Source: Trueperella pyogenes (GTDB lineage: Bacteria; Actinomycetota; Actinomycetes; Actinomycetales; Actinomycetaceae). Taken from it: a stretch of 64,000 nt of DNA. Location of the stretch: NCBI RefSeq assembly GCF_900460345.1, contig NZ_UHHW01000002.1, positions 372,001-436,000 on the forward strand. Reading direction: 5' to 3'. The notes beneath the pieces were generated by a model. It was given only the letters and a program-made list of their open reading frames with translations, was not told where the DNA came from and made no database searches. The position numbers and the translations under genes are program-made. Shown here piece by piece: positions 9,405 to 18,170 of the stretch (position 1 is the first letter of the stretch; each line of letters starts with the position of its first letter).

Positions 9405-9416
9405 TAGCATGAGTGC
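9405..9416 (+). promoter_or_regulatory. Leaderless -10 element of the GNAT gene
   Basis: TAGCAT (9405-9410) is followed by six bases and then ATG 9417. Transcription should begin at or next to the start codon, which has no Shine-Dalgarno sequence. Confidence 0.5.
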
Positions 9417-9815
9417 ATGATCGTATATCGCAGTGAAGTGGGCGCGGCCTCGCCCGAGCAAATCTCTGGCTTCTTTGTGGGGTGGCCATCTCCGCCCACT
9501 GCCGAGAAGCTCGTCAACGTGATGGATTCCTCCTTCCGGCGCGTGTGGGCCTTCGACGGCGAACGCGTGGTGGGCTATGTGAACGCCATAAGCGACGGCG
9601 TCCTTGCAGCCTTTATCCCATGGCTTGAGGTGCATCCCGATTATCAGGGTCAGGGGATTGGCGCAGAGCTGATGAAGCGCATCGTCGCCCAGCTCGAGGG
9701 CATGTATTCAATCGATCTGGTCTGTGACGGCGAGCTAACCAAATACTACGAACGCTTGGGCTTTATGCCTCTTGCCGGGATGGGTATGCGCAACCCTGGC
9801 GCGCTGCGGCGATGA
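9417..9815 (+). CDS. GNAT-family N-acetyltransferase
   Basis: A 132-residue cytoplasmic protein with the acetyl-CoA-binding motif VHPDYQGQGIGAELMKRI at about residues 77-94 and the C-terminal YYERLGF element of the GNAT fold. It is short, so it is a single-domain enzyme. Substrate unknown. It appears to be transcribed as its own leaderless unit and is followed by the RelA/SpoT-domain gene. Confidence 0.85.
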   Translation: MIVYRSEVGAASPEQISGFFVGWPSPPTAEKLVNVMDSSFRRVWAFDGERVVGYVNAISDGVLAAFIPWLEVHPDYQGQGIGAELMKRIVAQLEGMYSIDLVCDGELTKYYERLGFMPLAGMGMRNPGALRR

Positions 9816-9854
9816 GCTGCCTGCCTTAACCGGCTCGTTTCCTCTACGATAGGG

Positions 9855-9884
9855 ATGGACCTGAGAGGATGGTGGATAGGCTGA
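9855..9884 (+). CDS. Possible nine-codon upstream ORF coupled to the RelA/SpoT-domain gene
   Basis: ATG 9855 opens MDLRGWWIG and stops at TGA 9882-9884, which overlaps the ATG at 9884 as TGATG. TACGAT (9845-9850) lies just upstream as a possible -10. The overlap could couple translation of the downstream enzyme to the short ORF. It is small enough to be chance. Confidence 0.3.
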   Translation: MDLRGWWIG

Positions 9885-10951
9885 TGGTTGCGCTTGACAA
9901 CGTCGATTACCGTATTTGGGACTGGCTCCCGTCCGCTGCGACAGAGGTGGAGATCTACCTTCGGCGTATGCTGACCGGCCCAAGCATCAAGGCACACAAC
10001 GTCTCCTCGCGCGCGAAAACGATTGCCTCATTCCAGAATAAGTGCCGCCAAAAGAACTACAGCGATCCGTTGGCTGAGGTGACCGACGTCGTCGCCGCTC
10101 GCATCATCACCTATTCACGTACGGATCGCGAACGCGTGTGTGACCTGATCAGGGACCGCTTCATCGTCAAGGAAGACGAGGACCGCAACCCCGGCGCGGA
10201 ACGCCCCTACGAGGCGCGCGGTTACGATTGCCACCACTTTATCGTCATTGGTGAAAACGCGACGAACCAGCCGTCCTGGCTGGTAGAAGGCGGCGACCTC
10301 GCGCGGTACTTTGAAGAGTTCGGCGGCTTGGAGATACAAGTGCGCACGGTGGCTGCCCACGCGTGGGCCGAGTTCGAGCACGCGCGCAGGTATAAGGGCA
10401 AACAGTTCCACGCCCTGTCGGAGCACGACCAGGCAACCATCGATCTCCTGTTCGCTGCCGCGGCCGATACTCGCAGCTCTTTGGACGAGATCTTTGTCGC
10501 CATCGACCGCGTGATTGCCCGGCCCGCAGTCGAATCGCACCGCCCCGAAGAAGAGCGGAAGGAAAAGCCTGTTCTTCCTGAGTGGAGGCAGGGCGGCTCG
10601 GAAGCTGATTCGCCGGTCGATGAGGAGAGCCTGCGTCAGCTCCTCAATAAGACCTATCCACGCGACAAGCGCCCGACGAAGGAGGGCTTGGCCTTCGGGC
10701 TCGAGCTTGTCCAGGCGTGCGGATTGACGACGATGGGCGAGCTAGCTGCAATCCTGAAGCAGGTTGATAGTGAGCGCGTTCAAGAGCTGATGGCTTACGA
10801 TATTTCGGTGACGCAGGTCCGCCGTCTCGACGACGACCTCCTGGCCTTCTTCGGTGAGGACTATCTGGCCACTGCCGGCGTCGTCGGCAATAGGCCGCAG
10901 CGCCCGCAGCAGCTTGGATGGCGCTACGATCGGATCCGTGGCAAGGTCTAG
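9884..10951 (+). CDS. RelA/SpoT-domain protein, probable small alarmone synthetase
   Basis: About 355 residues. The N-terminal half carries the synthetase motifs RAKTIASFQNK (nucleotide loop), VTDVVAARIITY, GYDCHHFIV and EIQVRTVAAHAWAEFEH. There is no HD hydrolase domain and no TGS/ACT region, so it should only make (p)ppGpp-like nucleotides. About 150 further residues at the C-terminus are not recognised and could be a sensor or toxin-control part. Where RSH proteins have YxSxH, this one has YDCHH. The start is uncertain: ATG 9869 is in frame, but the GAGAGG touching it is too close, and ATG 9884 is coupled to a short ORF. Confidence 0.75.
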   Translation: MVALDNVDYRIWDWLPSAATEVEIYLRRMLTGPSIKAHNVSSRAKTIASFQNKCRQKNYSDPLAEVTDVVAARIITYSRTDRERVCDLIRDRFIVKEDEDRNPGAERPYEARGYDCHHFIVIGENATNQPSWLVEGGDLARYFEEFGGLEIQVRTVAAHAWAEFEHARRYKGKQFHALSEHDQATIDLLFAAAADTRSSLDEIFVAIDRVIARPAVESHRPEEERKEKPVLPEWRQGGSEADSPVDEESLRQLLNKTYPRDKRPTKEGLAFGLELVQACGLTTMGELAAILKQVDSERVQELMAYDISVTQVRRLDDDLLAFFGEDYLATAGVVGNRPQRPQQLGWRYDRIRGKV

Positions 10952-10967
10952 GGCGGCGAGCTTTAGG

Positions 10968-10973
10968 TAATCT
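10968..10973 (+). promoter_or_regulatory. Leaderless -10 element of the methyltransferase gene
   Basis: TAATCT is followed by AAGACC and ATG 10980. No ribosome site is visible, which fits a leaderless transcript. Confidence 0.5.
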
Positions 10974-10979
10974 AAGACC

Positions 10980-11633
10980 ATGACTACTACGGCTTCAGAA
11001 TGGAATGAGCGTTATTCGGCGTCGGGGCGCGTGTGGAGCGGGCAGCCCAACGGTTTGCTGGTGCAAGAAGTAGAGGGGCTTTCGCCGGGTGCGGCCCTCG
11101 ACGTTGGCGCTGGTGAGGGCGCCGACGCCGTCTGGTTGGCCAGCCACGGGTGGCAGGTGACTGCTGTGGATATTTCCTCGGTGGCGATTGCTCGTGCGAG
11201 GTCGGCTGGTGAAGACGCGGGCGTGGACGTGACGTGGCTCGTGAATGACATTGCCGATGTCTCTGGTCAGTTCGATCTGGTGAGCGCGTTCTACCCATCG
11301 GTTCCCAAGGGAACGGACATGTTTCAGCACATCTGCAACCTGGTGGCGCCGGGCGGAACCTTGCTCTTTGTCCATCATGTTCCCCCGAGCCGCGTGCCGG
11401 ATGGGCAGGGCACCCACGGCCACCATAGCCACGGCGGTCCGCACGGCCACGGCCAGCACAAGGGCCCGGATTTTAACAAGTTCATGTCTGTAGCGGATGC
11501 GCGCGCCGCGCTGGATGAAGGTTGGGACGTCGTTAAAGACGACGTCGTTGCGCGGCATCTTTCCTGCGGGGCTGGTGCGCATCATCGCCTGGATGGCATC
11601 CTGCGCGCGGTCAGACTTGAGCCGACGGCGTAG
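10980..11633 (+). CDS. Class I SAM-dependent methyltransferase with a histidine-rich loop
   Basis: A 217-residue protein. LDVGAGEGADAVWLA (about residues 40-54) is the SAM-binding motif I and VTAVDISSVAI is motif II. The N-terminus WNERYSASGRVWSG resembles the TehB/thiopurine-methyltransferase-like group. Between the last core strands is an insert (about residues 143-160) with seven histidines spaced by glycines, which looks metal-binding. Substrate unknown. Tellurite or metal detoxification is possible by family resemblance only. Confidence 0.8.
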   Translation: MTTTASEWNERYSASGRVWSGQPNGLLVQEVEGLSPGAALDVGAGEGADAVWLASHGWQVTAVDISSVAIARARSAGEDAGVDVTWLVNDIADVSGQFDLVSAFYPSVPKGTDMFQHICNLVAPGGTLLFVHHVPPSRVPDGQGTHGHHSHGGPHGHGQHKGPDFNKFMSVADARAALDEGWDVVKDDVVARHLSCGAGAHHRLDGILRAVRLEPTA

Positions 11634-11711
11634 CCTGCGGCCAGGAGGTTAAACTGCCGGTTATAGCGGCGTAGACTGTGCTCACGTCTTTTCTCAATTT
11701 AAGGAGCCGTG

Positions 11712-12161
11712 ATGATTATTAGCCGTAAGTTCTCCGCTCTTGCCCTGGGTCTGGCTCTCACGCTGAGCGCCTGTGCCAGTTCTTCTCACGACGCCGAAAC
11801 CGCCACCCCCTCTGCGACGGCAACAACTGCCCCCGGTGGGACGGCGTCGCCGGCAGTGACGCCGAGCGCGCCCAGCACGCAGGCCTCGGGGGAGAAAGCG
11901 TCCGCCGCCGCTTTTGAAGAGTCGATGATGAATATCGCCAAGGCCGCATTGGCCAAGAATCCACAGGAGAAAACGGAGATTCCTGAGGCGATGGTGAAGA
12001 TTGTCATCAAGTGTATTGCGTCGAAGGCATATGACGGCCTGTCGGCAGATCTGGTGAACCATGTTGCGGCGGGCGATATGCCTGTTGACGTCTCGCCGGC
12101 AGATCAGGAAGTGATAAGGTCCGCGTTCGTGCAGTGCACTCCTGGCGGGTCTGGGAAATGA
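11712..12161 (+). CDS. Small secreted lipoprotein of unknown function
   Basis: About 149 residues. A basic start and hydrophobic stretch end in the lipobox LTLSAC, with C21 the lipidated cysteine. A Thr/Ala/Ser/Pro-rich linker follows to about residue 60. The C-terminal domain is about 85 residues with two cysteines (IKCIAS, FVQCTP) that could form a disulfide. AAGGAG lies five bases before ATG 11712. The gene overlaps the nitroreductase start by four bases (ATGA). I do not recognise the domain. Confidence 0.75.
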   Translation: MIISRKFSALALGLALTLSACASSSHDAETATPSATATTAPGGTASPAVTPSAPSTQASGEKASAAAFEESMMNIAKAALAKNPQEKTEIPEAMVKIVIKCIASKAYDGLSADLVNHVAAGDMPVDVSPADQEVIRSAFVQCTPGGSGK

Positions 12162-12733
12162 TGCATTTCTTTTCCGACCCAGTCCTCGATGCGATCGCAC
12201 ACCGCCGATCGGTGTCTAAGGTGGGGCCGCGCACGCCTAGCGATGAGGAGATTCGTGAACTGCTCGGCGCCGTGACGCACGTGGCAGACCACAAGTCGTT
12301 GCGCCCCTGGCGCCTCATCCTCTTGCGCGGGGACGACCGCCTCAAGCTAGGTCGTGCGCTTGACGCCGCTCAGGGGCTCAAACGGGCGAGCGGCGAGATG
12401 AACCCGAAGCCGATGCGTGCGCAATTGCTTATTGCGCTTATCGCCAGTCCCGTCGAACACGAGGAGGTGCCGACCTGGGAGCAGCACGCCACGGCTGCGG
12501 GGGCTGGCCACCTGCTCGAGTTGGCTCTCTGGCAGGCCGGTTGGGGAACAATGTGGCGTACGGGCATGTATGCCAACGCTAGTGAGGTGCGTGAAGCTCA
12601 TGGCCTTGCCGACAACGAGCTTCTCATGGGGTGGCTGTACGTGGGCGATATCGACGTCGGCTATCGCCAGCGCCTTGAGGAGTCTAACCGTCGCCCGCTG
12701 GATCCGGATCAATTTCTTGGGCAGATGCCCTAG
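12158..12733 (+). CDS. Nitroreductase-family flavoprotein
   Basis: A 191-residue FMN-dependent oxidoreductase of the nitroreductase fold. AIAHRRSVSKVGPRTPSDEEI is the N-terminal FMN phosphate segment, KSLRPWRLILL the second strand, and a GWGTMWRTGMYAN helix lies near the middle. It is translationally coupled to the lipoprotein gene through ATGA. The natural substrate is unknown, and quinone or nitro-compound reduction is typical of the family. Confidence 0.85.
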   Translation: MMHFFSDPVLDAIAHRRSVSKVGPRTPSDEEIRELLGAVTHVADHKSLRPWRLILLRGDDRLKLGRALDAAQGLKRASGEMNPKPMRAQLLIALIASPVEHEEVPTWEQHATAAGAGHLLELALWQAGWGTMWRTGMYANASEVREAHGLADNELLMGWLYVGDIDVGYRQRLEESNRRPLDPDQFLGQMP

Positions 12734-12740
12734 GCAAAGA

Positions 12741-12780
12741 GGCGACCCCAGATAGGCACGAGCCTTGCCCTGGGGTCGCC
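12741..12780. terminator. Bidirectional hairpin between nitroreductase and mscL genes
   Basis: GGCGACCCCAG (12741-12751) pairs perfectly with CTGGGGTCGCC (12770-12780). It lies between two convergent genes. U-tracts are poor on both sides, so efficiency is uncertain. Confidence 0.6.
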
Positions 12781-12802
12781 TGCATTTGGCTGGGATTCCG
12801 GC

Positions 12803-13195
12803 TTAGGAGTTTTGCGAGTTTTGCCGTGCGAGGAGGTCGCGGATCTCCTCCAGGAGGATGGCCTCGTCGGTCTTCACGGGGGCTTTCTCGCCAGCCTCCT
12901 TGGTCTTCTTCATCTTGTTGATCGGTACGATGACGAAGAAGTAGATGGCAGCGGCGATGATGAGGAAGTTGACCGCGGCGGTGATCAAGGTGCCCGGAAG
13001 GATCGTGGCGCCGTTGAGGTGGATCGTCCAGATGTGGTCGAAGTTTGGCTTGCCAAAGATGGCGCCGATGACCGGCATGAGCACTTTCTCGTTAAGTGCA
13101 GTAACGATGGCGGAGAAGGCGCTCGCGATAATGACGCCGACCGCGAGGTCGAGGACGTTGCCGCGCGAGATGAATTCTTTGAAGCCTTTGAGCAT
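12803..13195 (-). CDS. mscL: Large-conductance mechanosensitive channel
   Basis: A 130-residue membrane protein that opens under membrane tension and releases solutes during hypo-osmotic shock. MLKGFKEFISRGNVLDLAVGVIIASAF is the classical amphipathic N-helix and TM1, given here as MLKGFKEFISRGN plus VLDLAVGVIIASAF. TM2 is FLIIAAAIYFFVIVPINKM, and the charged C-terminal helix ends EEIRDLLARQ. The start is ATG 13195, with GAAAGG upstream. A longer frame to 13276 lacks homology. Confidence 0.95.
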   Translation of the reverse strand: MLKGFKEFISRGNVLDLAVGVIIASAFSAIVTALNEKVLMPVIGAIFGKPNFDHIWTIHLNGATILPGTLITAAVNFLIIAAAIYFFVIVPINKMKKTKEAGEKAPVKTDEAILLEEIRDLLARQNSQNS

Positions 13196-13398
13196 GATGG
13201 CCTTTCTGACGTGCGTGGTGAAGAAAGGATCAACATGCGCAAAGGCTGCATGGCACCCTCGCTTCCATTTCGCCACCTATCGTAACCAGATATCCAGGGG
13301 CTTTGTGAGGTTGAGCCGTAGTGTCGGTGAGATCACGCTGGATTTTCGCGAAAGGTATGGGGTACCCGCGCAGCTACGCGGGCACAAGTGAGATGGCG

Positions 13399-13404
13399 TA
13401 CCCT
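13399..13404 (+). promoter_or_regulatory. Leaderless -10 element of def
   Basis: TACCCT is seven bases before ATG 13412. GGAGA lies between but is too close to the ATG to serve as a ribosome site. Confidence 0.4.
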
Positions 13405-13411
13405 TGGAGAT

Positions 13412-13987
13412 ATGATTTACCCGATTCACGTGTATGGTTCCCCCGTCCTTCACAAGGTATCTGAGCCAGTCACCGTCTTCGACGACGATCTGGCCCAGCT
13501 GGTTGAGGACATGTACGAGACGACCGTCGCGGCTCCCGGCGTGGGGCTCGCAGCGCCGCAGATCGGCCTGGACAAGGCGATGTTCGTGTGGATGTACGAC
13601 GACGAGGACCACGACGGGCCGACCCGTGGGGTGGCGATCAACCCGACCTTGCTTATTGAACCGATCGATACGATCGAACCGGACAAGTATGCCGACTCCG
13701 AAGGGTGCCTATCTTTCCCCGGATACTCTTTTCCGATTCGCCGCTCGCCTTATGCACTGTTGCGGGCGCAAGATGAGAAGGGCCAATGGTACGAGCTTGA
13801 GGCGCGTGGCTGGTTCGCCCGCATTCTCCAACACGAATATGACCACCTCCAGGGGCGGATCTATGTCGATCGGCTCTCCGGGAAGTTGGGCAAGCGTGTG
13901 CAGCAGGTGATGAAGGCTGAGAAATGGAACGTGCCGGGTATCGAGTGGATGCCCGGTCCGGGCTCGCCCTACGAGCCGGAGGAATAG
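13412..13987 (+). CDS. def: Peptide deformylase
   Basis: A 191-residue metalloprotease that removes the N-formyl group from new proteins. All three signatures are present: GVGLAAPQIG (residues 53-62), EGCLSFPG with metal ligand C99, and HEYDH (141-145) with metal-binding histidines and the catalytic glutamate. The product starts MIYPIHVYGSPVLH, which matches the usual start. An acetyltransferase gene follows six bases after the stop, suggesting an operon. Confidence 0.96.
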   Translation: MIYPIHVYGSPVLHKVSEPVTVFDDDLAQLVEDMYETTVAAPGVGLAAPQIGLDKAMFVWMYDDEDHDGPTRGVAINPTLLIEPIDTIEPDKYADSEGCLSFPGYSFPIRRSPYALLRAQDEKGQWYELEARGWFARILQHEYDHLQGRIYVDRLSGKLGKRVQQVMKAEKWNVPGIEWMPGPGSPYEPEE

Positions 13988-13993
13988 GCAAAG

Positions 13994-14497
13994 ATGCTGA
14001 CGCTGCGGCCGCCCCAATTAGAAGACGAACAAGAAGTTACCCGTCTGGCAGCGCTTCAAGAGATAGACCACTTCGCACATCTCGCCGGCGGAAAGCCCTA
14101 TTCGGAGATGCTGCAGACATGGCAGCGCGAGGCGCGTGGGATAACCGACCCAGGCAGGGTTCAGGCGGATATTCTGCTCGCGGTTGTCGACGACGAAATC
14201 GTCGGTACACTCTCTGTACGCCACGTGCTCAACGATTATCTGTTCGAGTTTGGCGGCCATATTGGCTATTGGGTGGCGCCCGCACACCGGCGCAAGGGGT
14301 ACGCTTCGCGCATGTTGCGTGCGGGCTTGGAGCGCCTGAAGGAAGTCGGGGTCGATCGTGCCTTGCTGACCTGCGTTACGACTAATATTCCTTCGATCCG
14401 TGTGATTGAAGGGGCGGGCGGCGTGCTGGACGACGTGCGCGAGTCTCCCAACCATGAAGCGATGCGCCGATACTGGATAGATTGCACCCAGATCTAG
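13994..14497 (+). CDS. GNAT-family N-acetyltransferase
   Basis: A 167-residue protein. YWVAPAHRRKGYASRMLRAG (about residues 96-115) is the acetyl-CoA loop, and GVDRALLTCVTTNIPSIRVIE is the usual strand and helix after it. It resembles the RimJ/L-like or predicted amino-acid acetyltransferase groups. It is co-directional with def. Substrate unknown. Confidence 0.85.
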   Translation: MLTLRPPQLEDEQEVTRLAALQEIDHFAHLAGGKPYSEMLQTWQREARGITDPGRVQADILLAVVDDEIVGTLSVRHVLNDYLFEFGGHIGYWVAPAHRRKGYASRMLRAGLERLKEVGVDRALLTCVTTNIPSIRVIEGAGGVLDDVRESPNHEAMRRYWIDCTQI

Positions 14498-14610
14498 CGG
14501 GCGGTTAGTGCGGCTGAGTGACAGTGGGGCTATTTTCCCGCATTGCTTTCCGGCCGCAAGGTAAGGTGACGTTGTTGCGCTGTGCAACTCATGCAAAACG
14601 AAAGGTCCAC

Positions 14611-15495
14611 ATGTCCGCCGACACCACGCAATCGCGCTATCCTGCCGAAACTGCCCGATACCTTGCCCAATCCATGTATGCGAAGGCCACCAGCCCTGCG
14701 GGCAAGACGTTTGCCTTAGCGGTTGCGGCGGGCTTCATGATCGGCCTGGGCTTCGTGTTTTATGTGACCGCCAGCATGGGGGCCGCGGGTGCGGGGTGGT
14801 ACGGCCTGACGAAACTGGTTGCGGGGTTGTCCTTCTCTGTGGGGCTGATCCTCGTGGTGCTCACGGGAGCAGATTTGTTTACCTCCACCACGATGACCGT
14901 CGTCGTACTCGTGCAGCGCCGCATTTCGCTGGGGCAGTGGGCTCGGCATTGGGGCATCGTCTATGCTGGTAACCTGGTTGGCGCACTGATTCTGGCTGGC
15001 CTGATCGTCGCTTCGGGTACCTACGAACAGGGGCACGGCGCTTGGGGCGCGGCTGCCATCTCGACGGCGATGGCCAAGGTCTCGCACACGTGGCCACAGG
15101 CGTTTTTCCTCGGTGTTCTTTGTAACGTGCTGGTGTGTCTGGCGATATGGCTGGCCTATACCGGTCAGACGGTAACCGATAAGATCCTCGGCATTATCGG
15201 CCCGGTCGCCTTGTTTGTGGCTACTAGTTTTGAGCACTCGGTGGCCAACATGTTCCTTATCCCGACGTCGATCATCACCAGCCGCGTGGCCGGCGCGGAG
15301 TTTTGGGCCTCGGAGGCAGTGACAGCGCTGGGATTGACGCCGTCGGTGCCGCAAACCTTGACCGTGCAGTCTTTTCTCCTGGATAACCTCATTCCCGTCA
15401 CGCTGGGCAACGTCGTCGGCGGCGGCATCTTCGTCGGGCTGTTTTTGTGGTGGACGCACGCGGGGATGGAACGCCACGGCGAAGAAAAGAACTAA
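14611..15495 (+). CDS. Formate/nitrite transporter (FNT) family channel
   Basis: A 294-residue membrane protein with six hydrophobic segments in the FNT (FocA/NirC) pattern: AVAAGFMIGLGFVFYVTAS, TGADLFTSTT in the first half-helix region, GNLVGALILAGLI, VLCNVLVCLAIWLAYTG and NVVGGGIFVGLFLW. ATG 14611 has AAAGG upstream, whereas an upstream in-frame ATG at 14518 would add an unusual tail. Small-anion transport (formate, nitrite or acetate) is likely. I cannot tell which. Confidence 0.88.
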   Translation: MSADTTQSRYPAETARYLAQSMYAKATSPAGKTFALAVAAGFMIGLGFVFYVTASMGAAGAGWYGLTKLVAGLSFSVGLILVVLTGADLFTSTTMTVVVLVQRRISLGQWARHWGIVYAGNLVGALILAGLIVASGTYEQGHGAWGAAAISTAMAKVSHTWPQAFFLGVLCNVLVCLAIWLAYTGQTVTDKILGIIGPVALFVATSFEHSVANMFLIPTSIITSRVAGAEFWASEAVTALGLTPSVPQTLTVQSFLLDNLIPVTLGNVVGGGIFVGLFLWWTHAGMERHGEEKN

Positions 15496-15632
15496 TACGC
15501 CGGTGAGCGGCGGGCTAACGCCACCCGCTGTTGGCAGGGCCGCGCGATTGAGTATTCTGGTAGGTCGTGGTAACTTACGGGAGAGTAACTGAATGGCGCG
15601 TGCCATCCGCGATTACGTGAAGGACTGCACGA

Positions 15633-17156
15633 ATGCGTAAACTTGCTGGAACGTTAGCTGCCGTGGCTCTCGTTGTCACGTCGTGTTCCACCGGCGTCTC
15701 AGCTCCGAAAGCCGAAGATTCCACAGACGCCGGGGCGGCGGGCGCCAGTCTCGATGCCAGCAACAGTGTGTCGATAGGCTACATTCTCGAACCGGTGGGT
15801 CTGGACCCGACCAGAGTGTCCGGGGCCGCACTCGACCAGCTCGTCATCGACAACGTCTACGAAGGCCTAACGACGACGGATCAAAACGGCGAAGTCACAG
15901 CGAAATTGGCGCAATCGTGGGAGATATCCGAGGACAGTCTCACCTACACATTCCACCTACGCGATGGGGTCACTTTCCATGACGGTTCTGCCTTCGATGC
16001 GAACGACGTCGTGGCTACCTTGCAGGCCTCAGCCGCACAGGATTCGGCCAACCCGGATCACAAGCTCATGGAGCGTTTCGCCTCGGCTACGGCCATTGAC
16101 CCTTTGACGGTAGAGGTGAAACTGAGTGCGCCCGATTCGAGGTTCCTCAACACCATGAGCACCGACGCGGCCATGATGGTGCCCTCAGACAACTCGGTGG
16201 ATCTCAACACCGCTTCCAACGGCACGGGGCCATACAAGATCGGGCCATGGCAGACGGGGTCGTCCATTACGCTGGAACGCAACGAAAACTATTGGGGCAA
16301 GCCTGCGGCCAATAAGAAGGCCATCTTCCGCTACTACAAGGATCAGGCGGCCGCGAACAATGCCCTCGAGTCGGGGGAACTCGATATCCTCAACGTGTTT
16401 AACAACGACACGGTCGCGCGTTTTAGCAACAGAGACGATTTCGTGATGAACGAAGGCCACCAGACTTCGTGGATGACCCTCGCCTTCAACCACCGCCACC
16501 CTGACCTGCAAGACGAGCGCGTGCGCCGCGCTATCCGCAAGGCCATCGACAAGGACGGCCTCATCGCCGCGTTGGGCGGCCAGTTCCACCGGATAGGTTC
16601 CATGGTGGGACCGGGCGAGGCGTGGTTCGATGAGTCGCTGACCGCAATTGACGCCTACGATCCGCAGGGAGCGCGCGAGCTCCTTCGCCAGGCAGGAAAA
16701 GAAAATCTCACCTTCACGCTGCGCGTTTCGAATAGCTACGATCCGATGATTTCTGAGTATATGAAGTCGCAGTTGGCGAAGGTGGGCATCACGCTCAACA
16801 TTGAGCAGATTGAGTTTGCCACGTGGCTCGATCAGGTCTACCACGGGGCGAATTACGAGATCACGATGGTGCTGCACACTGACCCGTGGACGCTCATGTA
16901 CTACGCCAACCCGAAGTACTACTGGAACTATGACAACCCGAAGATACAGGCGATGGTGAACGAGGTGATCGAGTCTTCCGCGATTGCTGAGCGCGACGAG
17001 AAGCTCAAGGCAGTGGCCCGCGCCGTGAGCGAAGACGCCGCCGCAGACTGGCTCTTCACTCCGAAGGCTCTAACGTTCGCGCGCAAGGGAACATCCGGCT
17101 ATCCCACCTCGCGCACAGGATCGCGTTTTCCTGCTTACAACATCACCACGCCCTAG
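15633..17156 (+). CDS. ABC importer substrate-binding lipoprotein, family 5 (peptide/nickel/opine)
   Basis: A 507-residue lipoprotein with lipobox VVTSC (C18). The SBP_bac_5 fold is evident from IGYILEPVGLDPTRVSG near the start, LAQSWEISEDSLTYTFHLRDG (shown as LAQSWEISED and TYTFHLRDG) and RVRRAIRKAIDKDGLI. It is first in a five-gene operon with two permeases and two ATPases. It delivers peptides, nickel chelates or similar cargo. The exact ligand is not deducible. Confidence 0.9.
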   Translation: MRKLAGTLAAVALVVTSCSTGVSAPKAEDSTDAGAAGASLDASNSVSIGYILEPVGLDPTRVSGAALDQLVIDNVYEGLTTTDQNGEVTAKLAQSWEISEDSLTYTFHLRDGVTFHDGSAFDANDVVATLQASAAQDSANPDHKLMERFASATAIDPLTVEVKLSAPDSRFLNTMSTDAAMMVPSDNSVDLNTASNGTGPYKIGPWQTGSSITLERNENYWGKPAANKKAIFRYYKDQAAANNALESGELDILNVFNNDTVARFSNRDDFVMNEGHQTSWMTLAFNHRHPDLQDERVRRAIRKAIDKDGLIAALGGQFHRIGSMVGPGEAWFDESLTAIDAYDPQGARELLRQAGKENLTFTLRVSNSYDPMISEYMKSQLAKVGITLNIEQIEFATWLDQVYHGANYEITMVLHTDPWTLMYYANPKYYWNYDNPKIQAMVNEVIESSAIAERDEKLKAVARAVSEDAAADWLFTPKALTFARKGTSGYPTSRTGSRFPAYNITTP

Positions 17157-17162
17157 GCGCCG

Positions 17163-18170
17163 ATGAATCCCCACGCCCCAGGTTCTTCCACAACGGCTGT
17201 CACGCCGCGAAGCTGGCGCTCGCGCGCATGGCAGATTTTTATCGGGAATGCGGCCTGGGGTCTGGCCATCTTACTGTTCGCCTCGGCCGTCATTTTCGCG
17301 GCCATGAACGTTTTGCCGGGTGACCCGGCCGTCGTCATCGGCGGGGTGGATGCGACTGAGGAACAGCTCGCCCGGATCAGGAGCGAACACGGCTGGGATC
17401 GTCCGCTTGTGGCGCAGTATCTCTCCTGGCTTGGCGGGATGCTCACGGGAGATTTTGGCACCTCTGCTCTCAACGGTAAATCGGTGATGGCAGAGCTCGC
17501 CGACAAGCTTCAAGTCACCGTGCCTCTTGCGCTTATTGCACTCAGCTGTGCCATCCTCGTCGCGCTTGTACTCGGCATTTTCGCTGCTACACAGGGGGGA
17601 GTCAGTGGCCGGCTCGTCGCGGGTCTGTCTCAGATCGGCATCGCAGTGCCGCCCTTCGTCGTCGGCATCATCCTCATTATTGTGATCGCGATTCCCTCCC
17701 AGGGGCTCATTCCAGCCACCGGCTTCCCCGGATGGGGCAACCCGGGCAGCGCTTTGCTCGCCCTCCTGCTGCCCTCGCTGACCCTCGCTATTCCAATTAT
17801 TTCCCAGCTCACTCGGTTCGTGCGCTCGGCTGTGCTAGCAGAGCTGTCCCAGCCGTATATGCGCACCGCTCGTGCCCAGGGTCTCTCACCCCGAGCCGCG
17901 CTGTGGCAGCACGCGCTGCGCAACGCCTGGCTTCCACTGGTTGCGGTTATCGCCGTCGATATCGCAGCCGCCCTCACGGGCACAGTGATAGTCGAGCACG
18001 TATTCGCCCTGCCAGGGATCGGGCAAGCCATCGTTGCGGCTGTCTCGCAGCGCGACGCCGTCGTAGTTCAAGGATTCCTCATGGTGCTCACGGCCACCAT
18101 CATCCTCGTGATGATGATGGCCGATGCGCTCGTACGTATCCTCGACCCTAGGACGCGGGTGATGCGATGA
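17163..18170 (+). CDS. ABC importer permease, DppB/OppB/NikB type
   Basis: A 335-residue inner-membrane protein with about six helices. The motif RTARAQGLSPRAALWQHALRN is the EAA loop that docks the ATPase. The N-terminal part NVLPGDPAVVIGG is typical of the OppB group. It follows the binding-protein gene by six bases and overlaps the next permease by four (ATGA). Confidence 0.92.
   Translation: MNPHAPGSSTTAVTPRSWRSRAWQIFIGNAAWGLAILLFASAVIFAAMNVLPGDPAVVIGGVDATEEQLARIRSEHGWDRPLVAQYLSWLGGMLTGDFGTSALNGKSVMAELADKLQVTVPLALIALSCAILVALVLGIFAATQGGVSGRLVAGLSQIGIAVPPFVVGIILIIVIAIPSQGLIPATGFPGWGNPGSALLALLLPSLTLAIPIISQLTRFVRSAVLAELSQPYMRTARAQGLSPRAALWQHALRNAWLPLVAVIAVDIAAALTGTVIVEHVFALPGIGQAIVAAVSQRDAVVVQGFLMVLTATIILVMMMADALVRILDPRTRVMR

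Noticed and set aside
9241..9489. Minus-strand ORF through the 77-bp element, similar in part to the ORF at 54657-54941
   Set aside because: The protein similarity follows from the DNA repeat itself. The frames extend into a GNAT gene and a binding-protein gene, have no ribosome site, and the base changes fit a paired stem better than codon conservation.
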